Origin: Limnephilus marmoratus
Lineage: Eukaryota; Arthropoda; Insecta; Trichoptera; Limnephilidae
Direction: 5' to 3'
DNA: 64,000 bases
Assembly (NCBI GenBank): GCA_917880885.1
Contig: OU862927.1
Coordinates: 35,429,571-35,493,570, forward strand
Shown: positions 32,901 to 41,324 of the stretch, one piece after another
How the letters are laid out: every line of letters begins with the position of its first letter
How positions within the stretch are numbered: position 1 is the first letter of the stretch
Program-made: the position numbers and the translations under genes
The notes under the pieces: model-generated
Seen by the model: only the letters and a program-made list of their open reading frames with translations
What the model was told of the DNA's origin: nothing
Database searches by the model: none

Positions 32901-34640
32901 ATAATATTAACAGACAAAATTTTAAAAAAAGAAGAAAAATAATGAAGGTTAATTCAATTTTGATCAAAATTGGCTTGAAACTCGCAAAATTTTCAACACT
33001 AAACATGTAATTCGGAATGTTTATGTGCAAGGCTATGAATCCTAGATTTAATTATAAAAGTAAAACATTTCTACGCATATTAATTTAATTTATGAATTTT
33101 AATTAATACCTAAAAAAATCTTTTGCCAGTCCACGCCTCTGAAATAAACGGTATTTTATGACAGCTCATCTTAGAATTTTGACTACTTTTGCTTTCCATT
33201 TTTCTGGATTCCTTGACTTCTTCCTTGCGTTTTTCTTGGGCACGGATGAAGGGTGAGAGTCCATAATCACACTGGCATCTTGTTTTTATTTCTAAATTCA
33301 CTCCAAACTATTTAAAACAGTAAAATTAGAGCGACAGATTCAACACACGACCATACAATTTTGTATGGGCGGCCATGTTGTCACGTGATCAAATGGAGGC
33401 TTACCATTGGTCAAATTGGAGAATGATGGTTTTGTTTCTTAAGGGCGTTGGAGATTGCTGCCTTTGATACTAACGCAGTTTTTAAAATGGATTTTTAAAG
33501 CATAAAGAGTTGGTTTTAATGCCAAATAACTGTTTTTCTAGGTAAAAGAGTGAATCATTAACAAAGTTGCATCATTAGTCCATTTTTGAAAAAAAGTGGA
33601 GAATGCTGCATTTGATTCTACACACCTCATATAGGGTGGGCCATAAACATTTGCACTTTTGAAATAATCGTGGAAAAAAATGCTGATTGTATTTAAATAA
33701 ATGATTTTAACGATATGAACGAAAAAAATGCTGAAAAATCATTTCGTCAAAATAGCCGCCATATCGCCGCTGGCATTCATCAATCAGGCCTTTATATTTT
33801 CGAAAACTTTTTGATACAAATCTCAGGGTATGTTGACCATTTCTTGATTGTTTTCTTCCTTTAATTGGTGTATGGTCTCTGGTTTATTTACGTAGACTCA
33901 AATTGTAAGATAAGATATATACACATACACAAATATATCCCATAAAAAAAATCAGCTGAGGTTAGATCCGGGAGTTAGATCCGGGGAGGCCATGAAATAT
34001 CTCCTCTGCGCGAGATCAGTTTGTTAGGGAAAATTTCTTTAACCAATTTCTTTTGCTCCATAGCCGCCCTGTTTGTTTTCCTGCTGGTTTCTTCGAAATT
34101 TTAAACCATGATTTAATTAAATTAACACTTGGGCACTGATTAATACTTTGTAATTGGTGATGCGAACGAAATAGGCGGCGTGCATCATTGTTTTGTAAAA
34201 CAGAATAGAATCATTGTTGATCAGAAAAGAACAAAATCATTGTTTTTGTAAAAATGTTTTACCCAGAAAGCGCATTGCTCTCCCGCAAAGCGATCCATTG
34301 TAACTAGTGCAAATGTTTATGGCCCACCCTATATAATGTCGTTAGTGTACATACATATTATATAATATATGTTTTGTTTTCCAGTAATCTAGTATACCAC
34401 ATGTTGACGCACACGGGCGAGAAGAACTTTGAGTGTCGACTATGCGGAACGAGGTTTGGCCGCAAGGCGCACCGCAACAAGCACGAGACTAACGTGCACG
34501 GCGTGGCACCCTCGCAGAATGCCCCAACTGGCTGCTCCAGGCTCAACCGCCAACCCAAGAAGGGCGACGGCCATCTGCAGATGCTTAGTCAGTGTGAAAA
34601 TGTCAAAGTAGTGGACCATTTTATAGAGAATAAAATTTGA
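20779..34640 (+). CDS. Gene B: ZAD and seven-finger C2H2 zinc-finger protein
   Basis: Complete spliced gene: exons 20779-20913, 21967-22315, 26041-26242, 27430-27516, 29861-30010 and 34385-34640, all GT-AG with matching phases, about 392 residues. The N-terminal ZAD (about 5-75) has two C-x2-C pairs (CRIC and CKKC) that bind zinc and usually mediate dimerisation. An acidic linker follows, then seven C2H2 fingers. Three of these are split by introns and close with correct His spacing only after splicing, which is strong support. Finger 1 is three residues short. ZAD proteins are insect DNA-binding factors with roles from chromatin architecture to development; the target here is unknown. Introns 2 to 5 are packed with transposons. 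Confidence 0.88.
21067..21913. mobile_element. Fold-back element 2 in intron 1 of gene B
   Basis: Outer ends GGGAGGAATGCAGATCCTGC (21067) and its inverse (to 21913). Inner arms match again at TACGATTGTAGCCGACTTCG (21299) and its inverse near 21650. The loop has three units of about 73 bp (ACAAACCATTCAAA...GTAGGCTG). No target duplication was resolved. Confidence 0.75.
21967..22315 (+). CDS. Gene B exon 2, ZAD second half and acidic linker
   Basis: Follows TTTTTTCAG. Encodes the second ZAD cysteine pair (ICKKCISKL), a Glu/Asp-rich linker, and the Cys pair of finger 1 (CEIC). Ends AAAAAA|GTGAGT in phase 1. Confidence 0.88.
22390..24030 (+). pseudogene. Reverse transcriptase relic split by repeat R
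   Basis: 22390-22704 encodes NEIRDLGVIFEVNLSFKSH and NKMLGF. 23699-24000 continues with RTYEALVRSILEYSSIIW and IEKVQKRL, the normal order of a CR1/Jockey-type reverse transcriptase C terminus. Stops and frame changes occur upstream, so it is dead. The repeat R insertion (22705-23688) separates the halves. Confidence 0.8.
22705..23688 (-). mobile_element. Repeat R retroposon, full copy
   Basis: Exact 10-bp target duplication CGAGATCATT (22695-22704 and 23689-23698). The poly(A) reads as T from 22705. The 5' third contains the landmarks also found at 4031-4181. The middle (22900-23440) is a degenerate minisatellite of about 40-50 bp around GGTTCCYCGAAGGCCCCAC. The overlapping open frames there come from the repeat. 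It is non-autonomous, and a truncated copy is at 29265-29819. Confidence 0.85.
24031..24660 (-). repeat. A/T-rich sequence, possible retroelement 3' end
   Basis: A T-run at 24031-24041 followed by AATGTTCTTTATTCAGTAAA could be a minus-strand poly(A) tail with its signal, next to the end of the reverse transcriptase relic. The 24190-24520 stretch is low-complexity. No protein was seen. Confidence 0.3.
24661..25472. other. Intron 2 of gene B, no feature seen
   Basis: AT-rich, with no open frame of note, no inverted ends and no similarity noticed to other parts of the window. Confidence 0.4.
25473..25851. mobile_element. TTAA-flanked element, family E, inverted copy
   Basis: TTAA at 25473 and 25848. 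It matches 12012-12394 in reverse orientation across its length, for example CGCGCATGCGCAAGAACTGC. Ends TTAACTCGTTGAATGCCGC and TTAACCTGTCATTTGCCGC are the inverted repeats. Confidence 0.75.
26041..26242 (+). CDS. Gene B exon 3, fingers 1 to 3
   Basis: Follows GAATTTGTAG and ends CAACACGC|GTAATA. Noticeably GC-rich at third positions compared with the AT-rich introns. Completes finger 1 (LHKERVH), encodes finger 2 (CERC) and finger 3 (CTHPGC) up to the first His. Confidence 0.88.
26460..27130 (-). pseudogene. C-terminal fragment of a non-LTR retrotransposon ORF2
   Basis: The minus strand encodes LWTAINRIRCSYSRC, HRWGL and CECGAVQTTEHVVNEC, the zinc-binding-like tail found after the RNase H region of several insect non-LTR families. 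Catalytic parts are missing. Plus-strand (AAT)n and (CTT)n near 26545 may be its simple-repeat tail. Intron 3 of gene B. Confidence 0.7.
27430..27516 (+). CDS. Gene B exon 4, finger 4
   Basis: Follows ATATTTTCAG and ends CATCAG|GTTTGT. Supplies the second His of finger 3 and C-x2-C-x12-H of finger 4 (CQYC). Confidence 0.88.
27770..27975 (-). repeat. tRNA-derived SINE
   Basis: On the minus strand GTGGCTGAGTTGGCATC resembles a Pol III A box and GTGTTCGATTCC a B box, about 35 bases apart. A diverged copy of the same head is at 62033-62101. The downstream 120 bp has no known similarity. Confidence 0.65.
28258..28545 (+). repeat. Family B retroposon
   Basis: TTTGCGGCACGTTCCAGAG to GGGACTCTTATAAAGTATTC in order, without the inverted copy that splits the 17822 element. 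The poly(A) tail is eroded. Confidence 0.7.
28731..28985. repeat. Inverted repeat with direct flanks
   Basis: Arms GGTTTATTTCAAAAAAATTT (28761) and its near-inverse at 28929-28948 enclose about 70 bp. ATTAACGAATAAACTAA occurs on both sides (28739 and 28968). Class unknown. Confidence 0.5.
29265..29819 (+). mobile_element. Repeat R retroposon, 5'-truncated
   Basis: Plus-strand copy of the element at 22705, beginning within its minisatellite and ending CCGATTATTTAAAAAAA. It stops 41 bases before exon 5 of gene B. Open frames inside (GNQGGV-type repeats) are repeat artefacts. Confidence 0.8.
29861..30010 (+). CDS. Gene B exon 5, fingers 5 and 6
   Basis: Follows AATTTTCCAG and ends GCAGCCAG|GTAAAG. 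Completes finger 4 (HIRYH), encodes finger 5 (CSFC...HEKRH) and the Cys pair of finger 6 (CKVC). Confidence 0.88.
30038..30405 (+). repeat. Family A retroposon, 3' end lost
   Basis: Begins TTGGGAGGCGGGTATGGG just after exon 5 of gene B and stops after CATCCCCTAAGATGACA. Includes the central block. Confidence 0.75.
30456..30707 (+). mobile_element. Non-autonomous Helitron 2
   Basis: TCTTACTAATATTATAAATG start and AACCAGCTAG end, between A and T. The start is the sequence typical of lepidopteran short Helitrons. No ORF. Confidence 0.8.
31005..31606. mobile_element. Family C repeat, inverted copy
   Basis: Matches 9428-10068 in reverse: ATAGGTTGTCCTTCTTATAC, TTATTCCTTGACTTTTACTAG and ACCACTTTTGAGATTTCTACC. 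Its right end is where the 31611 transposon inserted. Confidence 0.65.
32021..32677 (+). repeat. Family A retroposon split by hairpin MITE H
   Basis: The 5' part 32021-32094 and the rest 32299-32677 are contiguous parts of one family A copy, ending GGAGCTAATGTAAAAAAA. Contains the central block. Confidence 0.75.
32095..32298. mobile_element. Hairpin MITE H inside family A
   Basis: TTTCGTTATTTG...GGGGTGTTATGCCGTG at left and CGCAACATGGCATAACACCC at right fold on each other. Part of the family A target (GTCACCCC) is missing at the junction. Confidence 0.75.
33166..33264 (-). pseudogene. Short coding remnant in the 2-kb transposon
   Basis: ATG at 33264 opens 32 residues ending TGA: MDSHPSSVPKK, then a basic RNPEKWKAKVV. 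The Arg-Asn-Pro-Glu-x-Trp-Lys pattern recalls the N terminus of uncharacterised insect proteins that may be transposon-encoded; that link is from memory and unverified. A possible 46-base intron could join it to RRGLAK at 33120-33140. Confidence 0.35.
33634..34329. mobile_element. TA-flanked MITE in the last intron of gene B
   Basis: Inverted ends GGGTGGGCCATAAACATTTG and its inverse (to 34329), with TA or TATA on both sides. About 700 bp without ORF, mariner-like in style. Its right end is 55 bases from the exon 6 acceptor. Confidence 0.7.
34385..34640 (+). CDS. Gene B exon 6, fingers 6 and 7 and C terminus
   Basis: Follows TTGTTTTCCAG. Completes finger 6 (VYHMLTH), encodes the THTGEKNFEC linker and finger 7 (CRLC...HETNVH), then a 41-residue tail to TGA. 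AATAAA overlaps the last codons (34629), with another at 34837. Confidence 0.88.
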
Positions 34641-35047
34641 TAGGACTTAAATAATGTATTATACGATACAGTCTTTATAATCAGAACAATTAAAAACCGA
34701 GCCTGTTCGGTTTAACGGATCTTTTTCACTATATCAAAATAACTGTTTTGCTTTTGTTTAGAAAACTTGTTGCGTCTGAAACTGTTTCAGAGTTACAGCT
34801 TTAGATGCATTTGGAAATGGACTGTAAAGTAGACAATAAAACGAAACGAAAATGGTGTTTGCTGGAATTGGGTGATAATATGTGTATGGGAAAAATAATG
34901 GATTACAAGGAAGAAGGAAACCAATCACTTACCTCTTGCAAAGGCGAATAACACAATTACAAAATGTAGTTCATTTAGTTCCACCGCGGTACCTCGAGGT
35001 AATTAATTATTGCCACAACACAAATAAGTACAAAACGATCTTGATAC
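34641..35047. other. 3' flank of gene B, no further feature
   Basis: Contains ACAATAAAACG at 34836, a better placed polyadenylation signal than the one overlapping the stop. Nothing else recognised. Confidence 0.4.
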
Positions 35048-35325
35048 GGTCAAAACACCTTCTTTTAGTTCATAAACGAATATATATGACCACGAACAAC
35101 CAACAAAAATGCTTCCAATTTAGTCCAAAAACTTCATCTCAAGTTGCTTTTCCAATGTCCCAAAACTTCTTCTGTTTTTTCACAAACAAATGCACTTCAA
35201 TTCAATCTTGTCGTTGTTCCATTTTGAACTGTTTTTTCAGCAAGGTGATGTGGTTAGGGAGGGTAGGTACTGGATAAATGACATCCAGGTAGGAACTACA
35301 CATATTATCATTTTAAAACCAAACA
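35048..35325. repeat. Dispersed repeat shared with 505-775
   Basis: ACACCTTCTTTTAGTTCATA to ATTATCATTTTAAAACCAAAC, same order as the copy at the left edge, slightly longer in the middle. At the left edge a hairpin MITE abuts it; here none does. Confidence 0.6.
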
Positions 35326-35823
35326 AAATTAAATTTAAAAAATGGAACCAATTTAAATACGGCATAATCATTTTTGGGCGACCGCTACATATGTAATTTA
35401 TGCGTAATTTTATCATCGGTAAGATGGCTTCCTGTCAACAGCGATTTGTTGATGTCAAATTTATGCGATTTTATCAATAAAGACGAAAGGGCCCAATTAA
35501 AGTGCTGGAATCAGTTTGAATAGAAATTGGCTTGAGAGAAACGATTCTTCACGCGCTTTTAATTTGGGCGGAAATTAATGGAGTTCTTTTAATTATATCC
35601 GAATGACAGCATCCGACTTCGAATTCAAATGCATAATGTTATGAACAGAAATATTGAGATCAGAAAGAATTGGACCAATAATTAAAAAGAAGCCCACTCA
35701 CTTCGGTTGTGTGTGGACGTGTCTAAAATTTTTCGTCTTTACAATATTAGAGGTTTTATTGTTACACCGCTACTAGCATTTGCCGCGAGTGAGGTGACCG
35801 CGGTCACTAAAACTTAACCCATT

Positions 35824-36861
35824 ATGGACGTGCTGCAACTAATAGAGAATATAAAAATTGAAATCTCAAATATATCGACCAAACAAGACTCCAAGGCCAA
35901 AACTAATCTAGAAACTAACATAAAACTTCTAGAAGAAAAATGGATGCTCGAAAAAATTTCATTTCAAAACGAGATCGCTTCTCTGCAAAACAAACTAATA
36001 GAAAAATTAGAAAAAAAAATTGAAAATGTGAGTTATATGGAAAAAAAAACCTATGCAAGTCGACTAAAAGAAATACCGGAATCGAAATATTCATTGATTA
36101 TTAAAAGTGAAAACACGAATATGACATCAGACGCGATAAAAGATCAAATCGTCAAAAAAATAAAAATAGCAAATTTAGGTATTGCAGTAAATGGAGTTCG
36201 CAAAGCCGCTCAAAATAAACTGATAATATCTTGCCCTACTAAAGTCCACGCAGAAAAATTGACGGATGAAATAAATAAACTGCTCAAAAAAAATATGGTT
36301 GCCGAAGAATTAAAAAAGAAAAACCCTAAAATTTTCGTAAGAAATGTACAGGCAGATCTGTCAGAAGAAGATATAATCGAGGCGTTAAAAACCCAAAATG
36401 ATGGTGTCAAAGATATTATGGATTATGATACAAAAAACACTATAAAACTAATAAAAATGTTTAAACCTAAATCACAAAATGGACTAACTAACTATATACT
36501 GGAAACCAGCGGAGCACTGAGGTCTTACCTCATTGAAAAGGAAAAAATAAATATAGGATTCAGCAGAGTACGAGTGGTAGACGCCAACCCCTTGATGCAG
36601 TGCTACCATTGCTTGAAATTTGGACACACTGCACTGAAATGTTTGAGTAAAGATAAAAGCGCAACCTGCTTACATTGTGCTAAGGATCACGAATGGAAGG
36701 AATGCCCAAACAAAAACTCGGAAGAAAAATGTAGCAACTGTATATATCAAAACACTACTTTCAAGATGACCCTTAACACTAATCATAAAGCAAACGACAC
36801 AAACTGCACTTACTTTAAAAAGATGATGTATATCGCGCAAAGTCGCATCGATTATGATTAG
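35824..36861 (+). CDS. Non-LTR retrotransposon ORF1: Gag-like CCHC protein
   Basis: 345 residues, binding the element RNA. Residues 1-75 are probably coiled-coil. A middle region (about 85-250) resembles the RRM-like part of insect Gag-type ORF1s. Zinc knuckles: C-x2-C-x4-H-x4-C at 260-273, a one-residue-short C-x2-C-x3-H-x4-C at 282-294, and a third Cys/His cluster from 303 (CSNC) to 328. Uninterrupted; ATG chosen as first in frame after the GC-richer leader. Confidence 0.85.
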   Translation: MDVLQLIENIKIEISNISTKQDSKAKTNLETNIKLLEEKWMLEKISFQNEIASLQNKLIEKLEKKIENVSYMEKKTYASRLKEIPESKYSLIIKSENTNMTSDAIKDQIVKKIKIANLGIAVNGVRKAAQNKLIISCPTKVHAEKLTDEINKLLKKNMVAEELKKKNPKIFVRNVQADLSEEDIIEALKTQNDGVKDIMDYDTKNTIKLIKMFKPKSQNGLTNYILETSGALRSYLIEKEKINIGFSRVRVVDANPLMQCYHCLKFGHTALKCLSKDKSATCLHCAKDHEWKECPNKNSEEKCSNCIYQNTTFKMTLNTNHKANDTNCTYFKKMMYIAQSRIDYD

Positions 36862-36863
36862 GT

Positions 36864-37316
36864 ATGTTTTGTATGTATTTTTATTCTAAAAAACAAAATT
36901 CAATGCTTTTAACCAAAACACTATTTAAATACTTAACCTCTTTTACTGTTAAGCTCAACAATATATGTCTTCTACTTACGAAATATGAGTATCTCATATC
37001 CTTGCAATTCTTTTCTTCTCTAACTATATTATATTCTGAATTATTGTCCGGTAACCACAGTGTTAACACGCTGGTATTGAAATGTATGTTGATGTTAGTC
37101 TATCCTTTGTCTACTTGTACATGCAGAAAAAATATTTATTGTTGTCAATTATTAAACCAAATATGTTCTGATCAAAACCAAAATCTAACTATGAATATAT
37201 TGTTAATGCTTACTGCTATAAAAACATTGATTTTTATAATTTGCCTTCATAAATCTTCACACATGTTTACATACTATTCCCGCATATTTAAATATTATTC
37301 AGTATGGGTGATTTAA
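36864..37316 (+). CDS. Hydrophobic ORF between ORF1 and ORF2
   Basis: 150 residues in the third frame, starting two bases after the ORF1 stop and overlapping the ORF2 start by 13 bases. Rich in Leu, Ile, Phe, Tyr and Cys, with several possible membrane-spanning stretches. No family recognised. It may be a chance frame in AT-rich DNA, or a spacer; insect elements of this group usually have no such third ORF. Confidence 0.25.
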   Translation: MFCMYFYSKKQNSMLLTKTLFKYLTSFTVKLNNICLLLTKYEYLISLQFFSSLTILYSELLSGNHSVNTLVLKCMLMLVYPLSTCTCRKNIYCCQLLNQICSDQNQNLTMNILLMLTAIKTLIFIICLHKSSHMFTYYSRIFKYYSVWVI

Positions 37317-40273
37317 ACGGAGATTTTGATATATCAGAAATTGATTATGAACGTACTCACAATTTTGAAAATTGGTCAAATAAACATGTATTAGGAATTA
37401 ATAATATAACTGCCATTAACCTTAACATTCGATCCTTATCAAAACATTTTGATACTTTCCTCCTAACTATTTCTAGTTCCTTGCGAAATATTGACATAAT
37501 AACGCTATGTGAAACGTCGATAAATGAAAATAATATAAATCTATACAAAATATCGGGTTTCAACTCTTACTATTTTTGTCGTACAAAAAGATCGGGTGGC
37601 GGAATTATTGTATACGTGAAGGATCATCTTACATTCGAAAAAATAAATATAGTAACAAGAAATTTTGAATGCGTTTACGGTACTATTTCTATTTACAAAC
37701 ATAAACGTATACATCTATTGGCAATGTATAGACCTCCAAACACAAATAAAAAATTATTTCTCCATGAACTGGAAACTATATTGGGTAATATTGACATTAA
37801 AGAATCCATTTTATTACTTGGCGATTCGAACGTTAACATTTTAAGTGAACTCGAACCGATTGTAATCCAATACGAAAACCTAATGGCCAACTTCGGATTG
37901 GTCAAAACTATTAACGATGTGACACGAGAAGCAGTATTGTCAAACCATATAACGGCTACTTGTCTAGACCATATTTATATAAGAGAGAGGGAGACCATAG
38001 AAATCAGTTCGTGCGTATGTGAAACAATAATAGCTGACCACTACCTAATTGCAACGACGATTTATTTCTATACCTACGACAAACTCACTTCAAACAAATC
38101 GCACGCTGAGTACTATACTGCACTCTCTGAAAAAAAAGTTAATCTATTTATCTCAATCACTGATTGGAATGAAATGCTAAAATTATCTGAACCAAATGTA
38201 TTGTACGAAGAAATGAAATCGAAATTTAAAAATATTTATGAACTAAGTAACATCACAAAAATTAATAAAAAATATCGCAATTATCAAAAAACTTGGATGA
38301 ATGATTGCCTCATTGAAAATATACAAACACGAGATACTCTTTGGAGGAAATGGAAAAACTCACCTAACAACAAAACATATGAAATGGATTTCAAAAAATA
38401 CAGAAATAAATTAAATAAACAAATAATAAACACAAAAAAATTATACTATAACTATAAATTTAATCACTGTTTTAAAGACATTAAAAAAACTTGGAATGAA
38501 ATTAATAAAACTTTAGGAAGGAAAGATAAATCCGGTTGTGATGAAGTCATATCAAAATATTTCTTAAAATCCAAATCGAAAGATGCAGTGGCAGAAAATT
38601 TTGCAGACTTCTTTGATGAGGGGGTAAATAAGTTATTACATGTATGTGATGTCCGAGCGTCAGAATACACGCCGGAATATTTAAATCACACAATGTATCT
38701 ACCACGAGCAAATAAAAAGCAAATCGAATTAATTATCGGAGGTATGAAAAATTCCAAGACACCAGGCATAGATTTAATTCGTATGTATGATTTGAAAAAA
38801 CATGTTAAATTACTTAGTCCTATAATCGCACACTTAATTAACAGAATAATTGATACGGGCCATATTCCCGATGAACTAAAATATAGCATTGTAAGGCCTA
38901 TCTTTAAAAATGGAAATCACTCTTTAATAAACAATTACAGGCCGATTTCCTTACTTCCTGCATTAGAAAAAATCTTAGAAAAATATATATCAATAAATTT
39001 AGATAAATACTTAAATAATCTGAGTATCATTGATGAATGCCAGTATGGCTTTCAAAAAAATAAAAGTTGCGATAAATTGCTCGAAAAATTTTCTAATCAT
39101 ATAAATTCACAACTAAACTGTAAACAACATGTATTGGTTCTATTTATTGATTTCTCAAAAGCTTTCGACACACTTAGCCATATACAAATAATTAAAGTAC
39201 TTGAATCTATAGGTATCCGAGGTAAACTCCTCTTATTCTTTAAAAACTATTTGTCAAATAGAAAAATGAGTGTGAAGATTCTAAATATAATTAGTAAATC
39301 AAGATACATCAAATCGGGAGTACCGCAAGGGTCAATTCTAGGTCCAAAATTATATATTATATATGTAATTGCTATGTGTAAGATTTTCAAAAAAGCTCGT
39401 CGATTCATTTTTGCTGATGATACTGCTCTTGTTGTATCAAATGAAAATCCTGAAATAGCTATACAAGAATTACAAAGAGATTTTAACGAGCTTCTCAAAT
39501 GGGCTCATGATGTAGGATTAATTATTAATGTTAAAAAAACCAAATGCATGTACATAAAATCACCAAGTTTGAAAATGTGGAATGTTCCTAAAATAACCGC
39601 TCATAGCTTTGACTGTATACATAGAGGAATTGTTAATGTTTGTGACTGTGAAAAAATCGATTATACAAATGAATATACTTATCTGGGAATAATTGTTGAT
39701 AACAATTTTAAGTGGGATAAACAAGTGGCTAAAATTTGTAACCAGCTCAGATCCTTAGCTAGTATTTTTTACAAATTAAAATTTATTTTGCCTCATTGTA
39801 CTCTTAAACTCATATATTTTTCTATGGTCGAATCTATCCTTAGATATGGTATTCGAACTTGGGGACATGCAAGCACTACTTACATTAAATATATTGAAAA
39901 TTTACAAACTGCCATAATTAAAAAAATTGTCACAACAAATATTTACAAACAGAGACATAACTTAAAATTACTGTATGGCTCAGAGAGCCTACTTACAATA
40001 AAAGGTCTTCACTGGTTCACTACTATTATGGACAATATGGGGGAAAGCCCTTACAAACACCTACTTGTACACAAACATACCACAAGATTCAGAGAAGGAA
40101 AGGGCCTAAAAACTCCTCGAATATTAAATAAATATGGAAGCCGTACTCTTGAATATCTAATACCAGTGATTTTCAATAAAATTAATAAAAACATAAAATT
40201 TGAAAAAAATGAGAGACTATGTCCTAAAATGATAAAACTATGGTTAATGAACGAAAACTCCATGTATCTTTGA
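37304..40273 (+). CDS. Non-LTR retrotransposon ORF2: endonuclease-reverse transcriptase
   Basis: 989 residues. Endonuclease motifs: NIRSLS (41-46), LCET with catalytic Glu70, YRPP (142-145), GDSN (173-176), DHIY (222-225), ADH (244-246). Reverse transcriptase: YRPIS (545-549), FIDFSKAFDT (614-623), SGVPQGSILGP (671-681), FADD (703-706). After the polymerase come CDCEKIDYTNEYTYLG and LRYGIRTWG. GDSN replaces the commoner GD(F/I)N. No stop or frameshift, so the copy may still be functional. Confidence 0.92.
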   Translation: MGDLNGDFDISEIDYERTHNFENWSNKHVLGINNITAINLNIRSLSKHFDTFLLTISSSLRNIDIITLCETSINENNINLYKISGFNSYYFCRTKRSGGGIIVYVKDHLTFEKINIVTRNFECVYGTISIYKHKRIHLLAMYRPPNTNKKLFLHELETILGNIDIKESILLLGDSNVNILSELEPIVIQYENLMANFGLVKTINDVTREAVLSNHITATCLDHIYIRERETIEISSCVCETIIADHYLIATTIYFYTYDKLTSNKSHAEYYTALSEKKVNLFISITDWNEMLKLSEPNVLYEEMKSKFKNIYELSNITKINKKYRNYQKTWMNDCLIENIQTRDTLWRKWKNSPNNKTYEMDFKKYRNKLNKQIINTKKLYYNYKFNHCFKDIKKTWNEINKTLGRKDKSGCDEVISKYFLKSKSKDAVAENFADFFDEGVNKLLHVCDVRASEYTPEYLNHTMYLPRANKKQIELIIGGMKNSKTPGIDLIRMYDLKKHVKLLSPIIAHLINRIIDTGHIPDELKYSIVRPIFKNGNHSLINNYRPISLLPALEKILEKYISINLDKYLNNLSIIDECQYGFQKNKSCDKLLEKFSNHINSQLNCKQHVLVLFIDFSKAFDTLSHIQIIKVLESIGIRGKLLLFFKNYLSNRKMSVKILNIISKSRYIKSGVPQGSILGPKLYIIYVIAMCKIFKKARRFIFADDTALVVSNENPEIAIQELQRDFNELLKWAHDVGLIINVKKTKCMYIKSPSLKMWNVPKITAHSFDCIHRGIVNVCDCEKIDYTNEYTYLGIIVDNNFKWDKQVAKICNQLRSLASIFYKLKFILPHCTLKLIYFSMVESILRYGIRTWGHASTTYIKYIENLQTAIIKKIVTTNIYKQRHNLKLLYGSESLLTIKGLHWFTTIMDNMGESPYKHLLVHKHTTRFREGKGLKTPRILNKYGSRTLEYLIPVIFNKINKNIKFEKNERLCPKMIKLWLMNENSMYL

Positions 40274-40566
40274 ATATCTTAATATAGCTGCCTACATATC
40301 TTGTTATTAGGCAGGTATATTGAAATATCTTATATATTTATAGCTGTAAGTTAAACTATCTAATATTACTATGTGATCTATTCTAATGTTTCCTTAAAAA
40401 TATAAATGTATTTACAAATATTTTCTTAGATATTATATTAAGAATGTTTAAATTGTTAGAACCTGCAGACAAGCTGCCATATGACAGCTTTGTGGGTCTA
40501 CTCAAATTTTTGTACAAAATGTATTCTGAAATTTAATAAATAAAAAAAAAAAAAAAAAAAAAAAAA

Positions 40567-41320
40567 GGATGCTCGTTTTCAGAAAGCTTTTTTCCATCTG
40601 AAAGATAAATGATATCTCTTCGGTTTTTGGTATCAGAAAAGTCTACATTCGTTATCGTAGGCAGTGCTTATTTGAGTTTTATCTAGTTTTTTTATCATAT
40701 TGTTTTCTGGGGATAATAAGGTAGGACATTATCCACTTAACCTAATTAAATTTTGGTTAAAATAATAAAAAATACTAGTTTTTATAGAAAAAAAACATAC
40801 CAAAACAACTGTCTTTTAACTTTTGACATCATTTAATTTTTCTCACATCGGCGCTCAGTCTCAACTTACTAAACTGATTTGATAAGCTGTTAGAAGGCTG
40901 GAAGTTCGTGCGAACGCGAACAGACCCAAAAACTTACACAAGAACAACTTCTGTAACTTGCTATGTATAATTACGGTAAGTGACTTTTGGTGTCGTTTAC
41001 TTTGGTAATTTGGCCATAAGTTGCTTACGTAAGTTACAAAACTTATGTGTGGAAAGGCAGCCTTAGGAAGTGCCTACTTACTCAAAGTTACATATTATTT
41101 AATTACGCTATGATTGAAAAGAAAGAAAAAAAAACAATAAAATTTTTACTAAGCACACAAAATCAAATATGCAATATTAGATTTAGTTATTTAGTTATAG
41201 GTCTTAGTAATTTTATATATTGTATTATAATTATATATACATAAATGATATATTATTTTATAAGAAAATAAAAGTATTATATTATTAAAATAAAGAATAG
41301 ACAATTTTTATGAGGTGTTT
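40567..41320. other. No gene seen
   Basis: Right flank of the retrotransposon. A candidate donor (ACG|GTAAGTGA at 40974) has no convincing open frame before it. AT-rich after 41100. Confidence 0.4.
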
Positions 41321-41324
41321 TTAT

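Larger units (their letters stand above)
31611..33629. mobile_element. 2-kb DNA transposon with 36-bp inverted ends
   Basis: Left TGAGGGGTATAGAATCAAAG and inverted right TGAGGTGTGTAGAATCAAAT, both continuing to GCAGCATTCTCC. TATA flanks both ends (31607-31610, 33630-33633). The TTTGATACT/GCTGC motif recurs many times inside both ends, like subterminal transposase sites. A family A copy with a hairpin MITE is nested inside, and a short coding remnant is at 33166-33264. Superfamily not identified. Confidence 0.7.
35697..40566 (+). mobile_element. Non-LTR retrotransposon, near-complete
   Basis: 5' UTR from about 35697 (boundary uncertain), ORF1 35824-36861, spacer with an extra ORF 36864-37316, ORF2 37304-40273, 3' UTR, and a poly(A) run at 40544-40566 preceded by AATAAATAAA. 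Belongs to the same broad CR1/Jockey group as the 4.2-8.5 kb element but to a different family: its ORF1 has CCHC knuckles and its proteins differ throughout. No target duplication was identified. Confidence 0.85.

Noticed and set aside
35697..35721. Initiator and DPE promoter at the start of the 35.8-kb retrotransposon
   Set aside because: TCACTT and GGACGTG are present, but GGACGTG is at about +16 and not at +28, so the pair is not convincing.
35941..40576. GGATGCTCG after the poly(A) as a target duplication
   Set aside because: The only upstream match lies inside ORF1 of the element, so it cannot be the left flank.
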